DNA from: Silene latifolia
Lineage: Eukaryota; Streptophyta; Magnoliopsida; Caryophyllales; Caryophyllaceae
Assembly: GCF_048544455.1 (NCBI RefSeq)
Contig: NC_133526.1
Coordinates: 12,540,001-12,604,000 of the forward strand
Direction of reading: 5' to 3'
DNA: 64,000 nt
A model generated the notes under the pieces. That model saw only the letters and a list, made by a program, of their open reading frames with translations, did no database searches and was not told the origin of the DNA. Both the position numbers and the translations under genes were made by a program. The first letter of the stretch is position 1. Each line of letters begins with the position of its first letter. Positions 10,969 through 21,307 of this stretch are shown here, in pieces.

Positions 10969-12638
10969 ATGTCGAGCAATACTATCAAAAACACCCATGA
11001 ACCGAGTGTCCCACTCTACCTTGTTAACCTATCTATGGTCGATAAGCTCACTCCATTGACGTTTATGCAATGGCAAGACCAAGTTGCTTCGTTCCTCACC
11101 GGGTACGACCTTCTCAAATACCTCGACGGTACCCACCCTTGCCCACCCGAAACCATCACCTCTTCCTCTGACACAGAGAAAACCGCCACCGCTACCAATC
11201 CTGCGTTTTACACCTGGAAACGCCAGGATCAACTCATCAAAGGTGCCTTACTTGGTACCTTAACCCCGGAAACCCATGCCCTTGTTATGAGAGCTCCCAC
11301 CTCCCACGACATCTGGACCATCCTCACCAATACTTATGCCAAATCAACTCGTGGTCACATCTTACAAGTAAAAGACCGTCTTAAATCAATCTCAAAAGAA
11401 TCCACCCAATCCATCACCGACTATATGCACTCCATAAAGTCTTGCACTGACAAACTAGCCATCCTAGGAAAGCCTATGGACAATGATGATATCATAGCTG
11501 AGATTATTCGAGGCTTAGACTATGAACTCTATAAACCAATTATCGATGCAATCAACGCTCGAGACGACCCTATTTCGTTTGATGCACTACACGAAAAGCT
11601 CATAAACTTTGACCTCACTCGCAAAACTCTCACCAAACCCACCCCTTTCCCGCCTCGGCTCACTTCGCCAAGCTCTTCGAGCCACCACCCGCAACTACAC
11701 ACCCAACCACAACCGTGCCTCCACCTCCACCGCCCCCACCACTGCCGCCGACAACTACACCCCCCCCATTCAAGGGCAAGTGTCAATACTGCCGAGCAAT
11801 TGGCCATGTCATCTCGAGCTGCTTCAAATTCAAACGTGATTATCCCGATGTTGTGTTTCCTCCCTCGAATTCCTTCCCACAAACTCGCCAAAATCGCCCT
11901 CCACCACAAGCCCACACAGCCACCACCCAAACCTCCCACTCGGACCCTTCACGGCCTTGGCTTGTCGACAGTGGGGCCACACATCACATCACCAATGATC
12001 TTGCTAACCTTGCCTTACACAACCCCTATGATGGTAGTGATGAACTTGTGATAGGTGACGGCTCTGCTTTACCCATCTCCCATATAGGTTCGTTCACTGC
12101 TTCCGCTTCTCCTTCCTCTAAATTATTTTTTAACCGTGTCTTGTTTGTTCCATCAATTTCACGAAACATATTGTCGGTCTCTCAATTTTGTCATGATAAC
12201 AATGCTTATTTTGAATTCTCACAAAACTCTTTTTCTATAAAGGATCTTCAAACTCATCGGATTCTCATAAGCGGGACGTCTAATGGTGGAGTCTATGAAT
12301 GGCATCCTCCTACACCGATCGCTTACACTAGCCGGCTCTCTAAAGACTATGGTTGGCATCATCGTCTTGGACACCCTTCGGCAAAAATATTAGGACAATT
12401 GATTAATAAATTTTCTATTTCAATTCCAAGCAATTTAGTTGATTTTTGTAACTCTTGCAATATACACAAGAGCCACAAACTTGAATTCTCTAATTCTACC
12501 TTATTATCTAAAGCTCCATTGGATTTAATTTTCACCGACTTATGGTCTTCTCCTATTGTGTCGTATGACAACTTCAAATATTACATTATTTTTGTTGATC
12601 ACTTTACCAAGTATGTCTGGCTATATCCGCTAAGTTGA
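10969..12638 (+). pseudogene. Copia gag, protease and N-terminal integrase (frameshifted)
   Basis: Gag starts at 10,969 (MSSNTIKNTHEPSV..) with the copia gag fold (MQWQDQVASFL, then ILTNTYAKST). The frame must shift between about 11,640 and 11,715, near a cytosine-rich stretch, to continue into a CX2CX4HX4C zinc knuckle (CQYCRAIGHVISSC, 11,781-11,822). Next come protease PWLVDSGATHHI (catalytic DSG), the pre-integrase HHRLGHPS..CNSCNIHKSH zinc motif, and the integrase start with the first catalytic Asp (DLIFTDLWSS). A TGA stop lies at 12,636-12,638. It would encode capsid, protease and integrase of the element; as written it is broken. Confidence 0.85.
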
Positions 12639-12644
12639 AATCCG

Positions 12645-14012
12645 ATGCTACTACTTTTTTTTATTCGATTTAAGAAATCGGTTGAAAATTTTTTTAAAAG
12701 ACCCATCTTACAATTATTCTCCGACAATGGAGGTGAGTACATTAAAATGGCCCATACTCTAAACGATGCTGGTATCGGTCATTTAACTACTCCACCTCAC
12801 ACCCCCGAACTAAATGGGTACGCTGAACGACGTCACCGTCACATAGTTGAAACCGGACTGTCACTCCTTACTCACTCACGGCTTCCACCCACGTTTTGGA
12901 CCCATGCCTTTTCCACCGCTGTTTATCTCATCAACCGCTTACCGACTGCCACCTTACAGAACGCTTCTCCATATGATCGTTTGTTTGGCCAACCACCCAA
13001 TTACACTAAACTTCGAAGCTTTGGATGTCTTTGCTACCCCTGGCTTCGGCCGTACACTTCACATAAATTGGAACCTCGTTCCAAACCTTGCGTTTTTGTT
13101 GGATATTCTCCGACTCAAAGTGCATTTTATTGTCTCGATCCCACTACCCACAAAATTTACATATCCAGACATGTTAAATTTGTTGAACATTGCTTCCCCT
13201 ACCCCACCCTCGTCCCAAGCACCTCCACCTCCGCTGCTCAAATACCCGTCACCTCATGGTTTCACGAGTCACTTGAACCCGTGTCTGCTGCCACCCACAA
13301 CCAAGTCCCAGACCTCACACCTCCTACACCACCCACCTCGCCTAGACAGTCCACACCCCAACCCTCGACCCCTGTTACTCACTCCCCTGCCTCACCCACC
13401 ACCCCTGCAAACACGAACCCCCCTGCCTCCCCTACTGCTACTACTTCCCTCACCCCTCCTCCACCACCACCACCCCCACCACCACCACATCCACGTGCTT
13501 TACTTACTCGCCTCACCAACAACATTCGCAAACCCAATCCCAAATATGCTAAACTAGCAACCCTTCTCCCACCCTCTCGTCTACCAAACACCACAAAACA
13601 AGCTCTCATTGATCCTCTCTGGCGCGCTGCAATGACCGCTGAACATAATGCTCTTCAACATAATAATACTTGGACACTGGTTCCTCACAACCCATCCTAC
13701 AATGTTATCGGATGTAAGTGGATTTATCGTATCAAATATAAACCCGATAATACCATTGATAAGTACAAAGCTCGCTTGGTTGCTAAAGGGTTCCTACAAC
13801 GTGCCGGTATTGATTACTCCGAGACTTTCAGTCCCGTTGTTAAACCGGCTACGGTACGTGTTCTCCTATATCTCGCTCTCACTAAAGGTTGGTGTTTACG
13901 CCAACTAGACATTAATAATGCTTTTTTACAAGGTCATCTTTCCGATGAAGTTTACATGTCACAACCACCGGGCTTCACTAGTCCCGAACACCCCACATAT
14001 GTCTCAAATTAA
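12645..14012 (+). pseudogene. Copia integrase C-terminus and N-terminal reverse transcriptase
   Basis: This is the same reading frame as the preceding segment, resuming after a local double shift at 12,625-12,660 that includes an eight-T run. It shows the integrase catalytic core (LFSDNGGEYI with the second Asp; ELNGYAERRHRHIVE with the Glu), a proline-rich linker (polyproline near 13,457-13,490), then RT starting WRAAMTAEHNAL, ..CKWIYRIKYKPD..YKARLVAKGF and LDINNAFLQGHL. It ends at a frameshift stop at 14,010-14,012. Confidence 0.85.
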
Positions 14013-15139
14013 ACAAAGCAATTTACGGACTCAAACAAGCTCCACGAGCCTGGTACACGACATCAAGCAACACTTATTCGGTCTTGGCTTCACGGCCTCA
14101 CTCGGTGATCCGTCTCTATTCTTATACACGACACCGTCGCACACCCTGTTTTTACTTGTCTATGTCGATGACATAATTGTCACCGGCTCAGACCCACGCC
14201 ATGTCTCCTCTTTTATCACCTCACTGGCATCTCGTTTTGCCCTCAAAGATTTGGGTAGTTTGTCTTATTTTCTAGGTGTAGAGGTCACCCCCAACCCCAA
14301 TGGTCTTCTTTTGACACAATCAAAATACATCCATGATTTATTGCACAACCACAATATGCTTGAGTCAAAACCAAATAACACACCTTTAGCTGTTCACCCT
14401 CCCTTGCACAACGATGGGAGTCCTGCTCTCTCGAATGTTACCGCCACCGTGCTCTTCTCGGGCACTGCAATACCTCTCATTTACTCGTCCTGACATTGCG
14501 TTCTCTGTTAATCGGCTTGCTCAGTTTATGCAACGTCCAACCGAGCTCCATTGGAGTGCTCTAAAACGTCTTCTTCGTTATTTGAATGGTACATCTCATG
14601 TTGGTCTTCAATTATATCGTTCCTCGCCTCCTCGTCCGCACGCTTATTGTGACGCCGATTTAGGCGGGGATCGTGACTCATACGTCTCAACAATCGGTTA
14701 CATTACTTACTTGGGACGTAATGCTATCTCTTGGGCCTCGAAAAGCAACGAGCTATAGCTTGTTCCTCCACCGAGGCCGACTTTGAGCCGTTGCTACAAC
14801 CTCACCGAGTTGACTTGGCTTAGCTCGCTACTCACTGAACTTCAAGTTCCATTTTCTGCTCCACCGGTTATCTACTGTGACAACCTAAGTGCTACTCATT
14901 ATTCTGCTAATCCCGTCTTCCATTCTCGGATGAAACATTTGGCCCTTGCCTTTCATTTTGTTCGAGAACAAGTAACTAAAGGACAACTTCGCGTTCAACA
15001 TATTTCTGGTACTGATCAACTCGCTGACGCTCTCACTAAGCCACTTCCGTCACCACGTTTTGCTTCACTGCTGTCCAAGATCGGTCTTTCCCTTGGGTCG
15101 TCCGTCTTGCGGGGGCATGTTGGAAATATTGCCGTATAA
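14013..15139 (+). pseudogene. Copia RT C-terminus and RNase H (multiple frameshifts)
   Basis: RT resumes in another frame with the catalytic YVDDIIVTGSD (about 14,161-14,193) and KDLGSLSYFLGVEV. It then shifts again near 14,450 to [20 protein letters not shown]. RNase H shows [13 protein letters not shown] and, after a TAG at 14,756-14,758 and further single-base shifts at about 14,745-14,810, the VIYCDNLSATHYSANPVFHSRMKH segment and the DQLADALTKPL end. The domains are clear; continuous translation is not possible as written. Confidence 0.85.
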
Positions 15140-15353
15140 TTTCGCTTTCCATATTTCTTCGTATAATATCTCGTGTGTATTAGTTTCCTTCTTCTATTAT
15201 TCCATATCTTGTAATTACCTTAGTTTACAAGTTTAGTTTTAGGGTAAATATTCTAGATACGTTTCGTGTGCCTTGATGTAATTGTAGTATATAAGGACAT
15301 GTTGTATTGCTTGAATGAATTATCAATAATATTAACCTTTCATAAATCTTACA
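15118..15353 (+). repeat. Copia 3' LTR
   Basis: 236-bp LTR identical by eye to the 5' copy. It follows the purine tract and is followed by the GTACC duplication. Confidence 0.95.
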
Positions 15354-15383
15354 GTACCTACCTCACAATATATAAGGTTTATT

Positions 15384-15485
15384 ACAATTAGTCTTGTTTA
15401 TGACGGATGTAAACAAGACTAATTGTGAATTTACAACGGATGTAAACAAGAATTTTTACAACGGATGTAAACAAGAATTTGTGAA
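15384..15485. repeat. Perfect inverted repeat plus 26-bp tandem repeats
   Basis: ACAATTAGTCTTGTTTA (15,384-15,400) is repeated as its exact reverse complement at 15,410-15,426 with a 9-bp loop (TGACGGATG). It is followed by two 26-bp units carrying ACAACGGATGTAAACAAG. The core GACGGATGTAAACAAGA appears in all three. It lies only about 30 bp beyond the copia element, so it probably belongs to the pre-insertion target or to a local MITE. Confidence 0.8.
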
Positions 15486-15986
15486 TTACTATATTAATAG
15501 AAACAGATTGCTCAAGCAAATTATAAATGGCGGATTAAATTGACAGGTTTGACTGATGTATTTCAATTAGCAGATGTAATAGAAATGTCTGATAATTAGC
15601 CGGTTTAAGTTAATAGATTGTTGTATCTATACAAGTGCAAATGGTTGACAAATTCATTTTTTTCACAATCTATTATAGTGAATATGTTGAGAAATAACAT
15701 ATTGGAAAATAGTAGATTGAAGTTAATCTACTGTTTGGATATGCCATTTACGGATTTACCAAACACATAAATTAGTAGATTGATGAGTCAAACATAGCCT
15801 TATGTGATGTATCAGAAATGATTTAATTTTTTTTTTCTTAATGAAGTTGTGAATAGTGCTCAAAAAGCTAATGATAACAATTAATCGAAAGGAAAGGAGT
15901 AATATTTGATCATATTGAAGAAATAATAAGTAAACATCTCAAAAAGTGATTAACAACATTTAACAATGGAGTATATAAAATAACAC

Positions 15987-16175
15987 AAATTCTCATTGAA
16001 AATAGACATTATCCGTCACAAGTTGAAGACGGATAGTATCCCTCTCATAAAATGCAAATGGATAGTGTAAGTGGGGGGAAATGAATACCCACTTACCCTT
16101 CCACTTATATTTTATGAAAGAGTCATTATCAGTCTTTAACTTATGACGGATAGTGACCATCTTCAATGAGACGGA
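15987..16175. mobile_element. Foldback MITE, ACAAATTCTCATT family
   Basis: The left arm, CACAAATTCTCATTGAAAATAG then ATTATCCGTCAC..AAGACGGATAG, pairs with the right arm, whose reverse complement reads CCGTCTCATTGAAGATGG then CACTATCCGTCA. The interior also folds (TCTCATAAAATGC against ATTTTATGAAAGAG). Similar segments occur near 17,287-17,475, 18,166-18,365 and 31,668-31,821. It is non-coding. Confidence 0.6.
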
Positions 16176-18165
16176 TTAATAAAATAATGAGTTGCCGATT
16201 ATTTCGAATAATTGGAGGTTGACCAGCTATGATATGTTATCTCTTCCAAGATGAGATGTTTTTGCCGACGGCTAATTGTAATAATGAATACAATCAAAGT
16301 GTATATGATAGTGAAATGACTAATAATGAACAAAGCCGTGTTTTTGAGGTAATTAGGCCAAAGCTTATCCTAGACTGCTTCACCTTATTCACCCTAAATA
16401 GATTAGAGCATATCCAAGGATTTGCAATGACTTGTTTACAATATTTATAAATTTGCAAGTAGGTAGAGGAGAGTTTCTCTCCATTTCCTCAAAAGAAATG
16501 GAGAGGCAATTTTCTTTCGATGATGCAGATTGTATTCGGGTATCATCGAATGACTCAAAATTTATGGGTAAAAATAAAGGGATAATGAGATTTGGTGGAG
16601 AGAAATATTATTAAATGAGTTTAAGAGAAGAAATGGAGAGAAATAAATGGAGATGATCCATTCTATCCTTATTATTAGAGTAAGAACAAATTAATGTAAT
16701 TTATTAGTATTGTAACTCTACCAAGCATGTAGCTTGGTTTTACAAAAATAAAAATAAAATATAAAGTAAAGTTTATGTTGGAGGAAATTTTATTGTAGGC
16801 TCCCGTAAAACTAGAAAGTGTTGTAGCCAAACAATGGAGTGATATGTAGTGGAAGAACAAAATAACTTAAAAATTTATATTGGCAGCTATCTATTGGAGA
16901 TGCTCTTATGTGCTTCATGATTTCCTTCAATGAATTCTACAAACCTTCACTCATTTGTGTTTTCATGTATATTAACAACTAATCTTTTGCAAATTTTCAA
17001 CTACAATGGTAAGATACATGTAAATAATTTTGCAAATATTGCAAAACAAATTCTTAGGGACAAATTATTGGAAATGCTCGGATTAGTGTTTTTCTAACGC
17101 AATAGAATATTAAAATTGAAATTAGAAAATCTACCCAGGGTTTATTTTGGCGGAGAAATATGCATTGAACTATTGGAGTTCTAACATTCGGGTTATCTTA
17201 TCTTTATTTTTTTCACAGTATGTCGGTATTCATGAATCCACGTAAGTATTTGATGTCTTTCGTGAACCAAGTATGGAGTAAGTTACCACACAAATTCTCA
17301 TTTCATGACGGATAATATCAAATCAGCGAGAGCAGAATTCGAAATAAAACCCATATGAGTAGATAAAGACAAGATATTTGAATCTCCCTAGGTACTTTAT
17401 GTTTGTCTTATCTACTCAAGTTGGTCATATTAACCCGTTACAAGCTTATAACGGATACACCCGTCTCAAAAGAGACTTATTAAAGTTACTAAATATATGT
17501 ACTCCGATTATCTTTACTCATTCATAACATGAACCCTATCTACCGGGGATATATTACTCGTATTTCTTTATTTTTTTGTAAATTAATTTTTCTACAGGGA
17601 TATTCCATGACATAATGAGTAAGCTAGAATTAGTCTACGAACCGGCATGAGAAATTGCATACCACTTTCATAGTTTCATGGGCCACTCCTTCACCCCATT
17701 ATCCTCAACCCCACGTCCTTAATTTCCATCTATTTTGCCAAATTTTTATAATCGCATTTCACATGCACTAGTCAATCGATGGGACTACATATATTATTAT
17801 ACATTTAACAACTTTTAAACGGAAGACATATTTATCTTCAGATTAAAATAAGTTAAATAGTACCTATCTTATATTTTTAAATGATAATTCATTACGTAAT
17901 TTTTTTTTTTATAAAGAGAGTCACGAAAACGGTAATATTAAGGGAATTTGAACTTAGGTCTAAAATATCCTCACTCGCAAGTTTATCCACTAAATTACAA
18001 TAGTTGACATCTGCGTATATGCTAATTTACAAACATTAATACTTTTTTCTCTTCTTTACTTCATTGGAAATTTCCACAATAATCTATATTTTGTCACTTT
18101 GTCCATGGTACCCCTCTTTATAAGAATGTATCAATGGTACCTATAAGGTTCAATATTTATGCCTA
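16176..18165. other. AT-rich intergenic DNA
   Basis: No gene is supported; ORFs of 60-73 codons here show no domain. A degenerate member of the ACAAATTCTCATT family seems present at about 17,287-17,475 (CACAAATTCTCATTTCATGACGGATAAT at the left, AACGGATACACCCGTCTCAAAAGAG at the right). Confidence 0.45.
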
Positions 18166-18365
18166 TAATTGGTCTCCCTTGTGACGGGTTACCATTTGTG
18201 GCGGATATTTTGTGAGATAAAATGGTAACAAAATGGGTTAGTGGAAAAAGGGGACCACATGAATAGTGTTGCAGAGAGAGAAAAAGTGGGTACTTTGTGA
18301 GGTAAAATGGTATCCGTCACTCAAGAGTGACGGATATGTGCCGTCACAAACAAGAATTTGTGTTA
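18166..18365. mobile_element. Related foldback MITE
   Basis: The right end GTCACAAACAAGAATTTGTG matches the ACAAATTCTCATT family. The left half (CTTGTGACGGGTTACC, GTGAGATAAAATGGTA) pairs with the right half (GTGAGGTAAAATGGTATCCGTCAC). The left terminus is eroded, so boundaries are approximate. Confidence 0.5.
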
Positions 18366-19505
18366 TGCCTAATGGTACGCCTGCTGTTATGACTCCGTTA
18401 GTATATGACATTTGTTCATAAAATACCATTTGGGCATAAATACATTGAACCTCAAGTCCGACACATTTTTAAAAAGAGAGACTATATAGATAAAGTGACA
18501 AATTACATAGACACCACAAAAACTTTCGTTATTTCACTTATTCTGTTCAATCTACATAGTATAAAAGATGGGTTTTTTAAATGATTTCTATTGGTTGTTG
18601 GTTTTTTTTTGTGGGGTCTTCCATGATGCCCATAGAATTAATTAAGACTTTTCCTATTACACTTCTCATCTTTTCATTATTATTCATCTTTATATTATAC
18701 ATCAAATGATTTTCGAAAAAAAAAACGAAATAAAATTGCAGCAAAAAAAATTGATTCAAAGAAAAATTTCAAGGATCAGATGATATTATCAATCAATCAT
18801 TCACTTTATGTACAAACATGAAAATCTTGAGAACATTAACAAAATATAATATTTGAAAGACGTTGAATACAATTTAATTGGACTAACTATTGCAGAAAAC
18901 GAAAAAAAAAATACCTCTCTTTAGAAAATTAACACAGCGAAAATATTTAAAGTAAATATTTTGAAAAAAAAATATTAAAGAACTTTAATTAGTGAAAACA
19001 AATAAAAACTAAGAAGTCACAAACACACTAAAATTGTCATTAATCCCAGAATATCTTATAAATCAACAACATCCATGTACTTATCGAACTGATGAGTCGA
19101 TCAAACTGAAGAAAAAATTTAACATTATCACATCGAACACTTAATCAAATATGAAAATATTCAACTTCATATCAACAAATTTTCAGATTCACTTGATCGA
19201 ATATTTTTGGCTAACGATTTTGATAATTATTTTGAATATATAGATGAATTAATTAACAAACCGAAAATTTAAATCTGTGAAAGAATGCAAAAAACAAAAA
19301 AAATAAAATAAAATAAAAGAGATAGCATGAGAGTGATGGTGAGGTGAAATATAGGGGTAGCTAGGTTAATTAATTATGTTGGCAAAAATTATAGTAGTAC
19401 TCCGTATGCGTCTCTTTCTAAGTACTAGGAGTATATGATTTGGTTATGAGCCCAATTGTATCTGCTTCTATAATACGGAGTATCATCCTACTATTTTCTT
19501 CGATC
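18366..19505. other. AT-rich intergenic DNA
   Basis: I see no gene, RNA gene or definable element here. Confidence 0.4.
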
Positions 19506-19511
19506 ACATAT

Positions 19512-19797
19512 GAGCTATTTTAGGATAACTTAATACAAAGTATTTTATTTGCGTTAAAGTTGATATGTTCTCATATACATTTATCATAAACGGTGTATCG
19601 TATTTGAGCCATTTGAAGATAACTTATTACAGAGTATTTTATTTGCGTTAACAAAGTTGATTTCCCATATACAATTATACATTTATCATAAACAATGTAT
19701 CGTATTTGAGCCATTTACAGATAACTTAATACAGAGTATTTTATCTGCGTTAGCAAGTTGATACGTTCTTATATATACATCTATCGTAAACAGTTAT
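19512..19797. repeat. Three-unit tandem repeat of about 95 bp
   Basis: Units begin at 19,512, 19,606 and 19,708 with GAGCYATTT..GATAACTTA. Each runs through CAAAGTATTTTATTTGCGTTA-like and CATTTATCATAAAC-like segments. Lengths are about 94, 102 and 90 bp, with a few substitutions and indels between units. Confidence 0.8.
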
Positions 19798-20368
19798 AAC
19801 ATAGTTCTATCTATAGTGGTCGTTTAATGATATTCCTGATTAAATTATTTCATACTACCTTGGTTTCGGTCAATTATTTACCTTTAATTTTAACACAAAA
19901 GTCAACGAAAGTCGAAAGGAAAGGGTAGTAATAGCTTCAAATTATAAATTACTTAACTAAAATTCGTTTTTATTTAGTGTTTAATACTATTGAAGGAGTT
20001 TTATAATTAATAATGATCGAATAATTTCAATAAACGAGATCACACTTAGGTTGATAATTAATATTTATAAAAAATTGGACCGACCCAATAGACACTTTAA
20101 TAAACATATTGTAATGAAATTTAAATGTAAATGGTCAACCATATATGTGTAATCTTGATAAATGGGTATTTTTTTCATTATATGTGCCTACGCCAATTAC
20201 TTTCACCACCATAGGTTCATAAAAAGTAATGTATATCATATATTATAAAATATTTAGCATAGTGAGTACACATTCTAAATTCTAAACTATTTAACTTCTG
20301 TACACAATAGTAGTGCCTGCTACTACGACAATACGACCCGTGCATTTTTTGCACGGGTTTAAAACTAG
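19798..20368 (+). mobile_element. Helitron-like 3' terminus at 20,368; upstream extent unknown
   Basis: The sequence ACCCGTGCATTTTTTGCACGGGT (about 20,336-20,359) forms a GC hairpin and is followed shortly by CTAG (20,365-20,368) and then T. This is the arrangement of a Helitron 3' end (hairpin, then CTRR, insertion before T). I could not find the matching TC 5' end; the tandem repeat just upstream may belong to the element. Confidence 0.45.
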
Positions 20369-20369
20369 T

Positions 20370-20936
20370 ACATTTTAAATTTAAGATAGATGTGCTTTTT
20401 GAACAAAAAACAATTATCTATTTGTATACTTCCCTATCCCGTCATTTGTTATCCTATTTCATTTGGAGGGTCTTCGGTCAACTCTCATCCTTTATATTTT
20501 AAAAATGAATTTGATAAACAATTTGATCATTCATACTCAATTTATTCTACTTATTATTTAATAATTGATCTCCCCTTCTTTCTTCGCTCTTTCTGCCAAA
20601 ATTAAAGAACCACAATTGATCGAGACGGTTGGAGTATATAATATACAACGTAGTGATTAGTCCCATTAGCGCTTTGAATGCATATTTCCAATTCAAGTTT
20701 CTTCTCCCTCCTTCCTTTCTTACCCGTCTTCATCTCTCCTCTAAAACACCAATCTTAGCTTTTGGACACACAAACACACCCCATTATTTCCCTTTTTGTC
20801 TTACATTCACCAGTAGTTTACTATTTACCCTTTTTCACACACCATCTAAAGTTTCTTCCTTTACTTCATTTTCCAGATTTTATCCTGATTTTATTCATTT
20901 TTTCCAGATTTTATTGCATAGTATACCTGTTGAGTA
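20370..20936. other. Upstream region of the TBL gene
   Basis: No gene. This CT-rich, probably promoter-proximal sequence runs up to the MITE at 20,940. ORFs at about 20,390-20,605 and 20,629-21,051 have no domain and the second runs into the MITE. Confidence 0.4.
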
Positions 20937-20939
20937 TTT

Positions 20940-21233
20940 GGGGTCGTTTGGTTCGCTAAGGGAATCGAAGTTCCAAGGAATTGAGAGATCCCATGATTTT
21001 ATAAATCACATGAAATGGGAAAAAGTTGTTTGGTTGGAATGTGGGAAGTGAATTCCACAGGAATTTCCACTTACCTAGGGGGACCTAGGTAAACAACTTC
21101 CCACATCATGGAGGAATTGGAGTTCCTATGGAACTTCAATTCATGTGATTTGGGGCAAACAAACAACTCCCCCATTTTGCAAATCCCATGAATTACAATT
21201 CATGTGTTTTAGAATGGGTAACCAAACAACCCC
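20940..21233. mobile_element. Tourist-like MITE directly upstream of the TBL start
   Basis: A 294-bp palindromic element with ends GGGGTCGTTTGGTTCGC and the reverse complement of AACCAAACAACCCC, flanked by TTT on both sides. The interior is self-complementary throughout (AAATCACATGAAATGGG against CATTTTGCAAATCCCATG; TTCCAATTCC-type arms). Its right end is 74 bp before the TBL start codon, so it occupies the 5' leader or core promoter. Confidence 0.7.
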
Positions 21234-21307
21234 TTTGAGTAACTCCTCCAAATAAATCGCAAATTCTCGTTTAAGACGACACTATCCGTCTTTTAAGCAA
21301 ATATATA

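Larger units (their letters stand above)
10674..15353 (+). mobile_element. Complete Ty1/copia retrotransposon (Ale/Retrofit-like)
   Basis: The element is 4,680 bp with two 236-bp LTRs (10,674-10,909 and 15,118-15,353) in which I find no difference. Both begin TGTTGGAAATATTGCC and end CTTACA. The target duplication GTACC lies at 10,669-10,673 and 15,354-15,358. A primer-site start TGGTATCA (initiator tRNA-Met type) follows the 5' LTR directly, and a polypurine tract GCGGGGGCA precedes the 3' LTR. Domain order is gag, protease, integrase, RT, RNase H. The small size and short LTRs suggest the Ale/Retrofit lineage. The polyprotein is frameshifted at several points (see coding entries). Confidence 0.95.

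Noticed and set aside
11529..11939. 136-codon minus-strand ORF opposite copia gag
   Set aside because: It is a shadow of the proline-rich sense coding region with Gly/Trp-rich low-complexity content.
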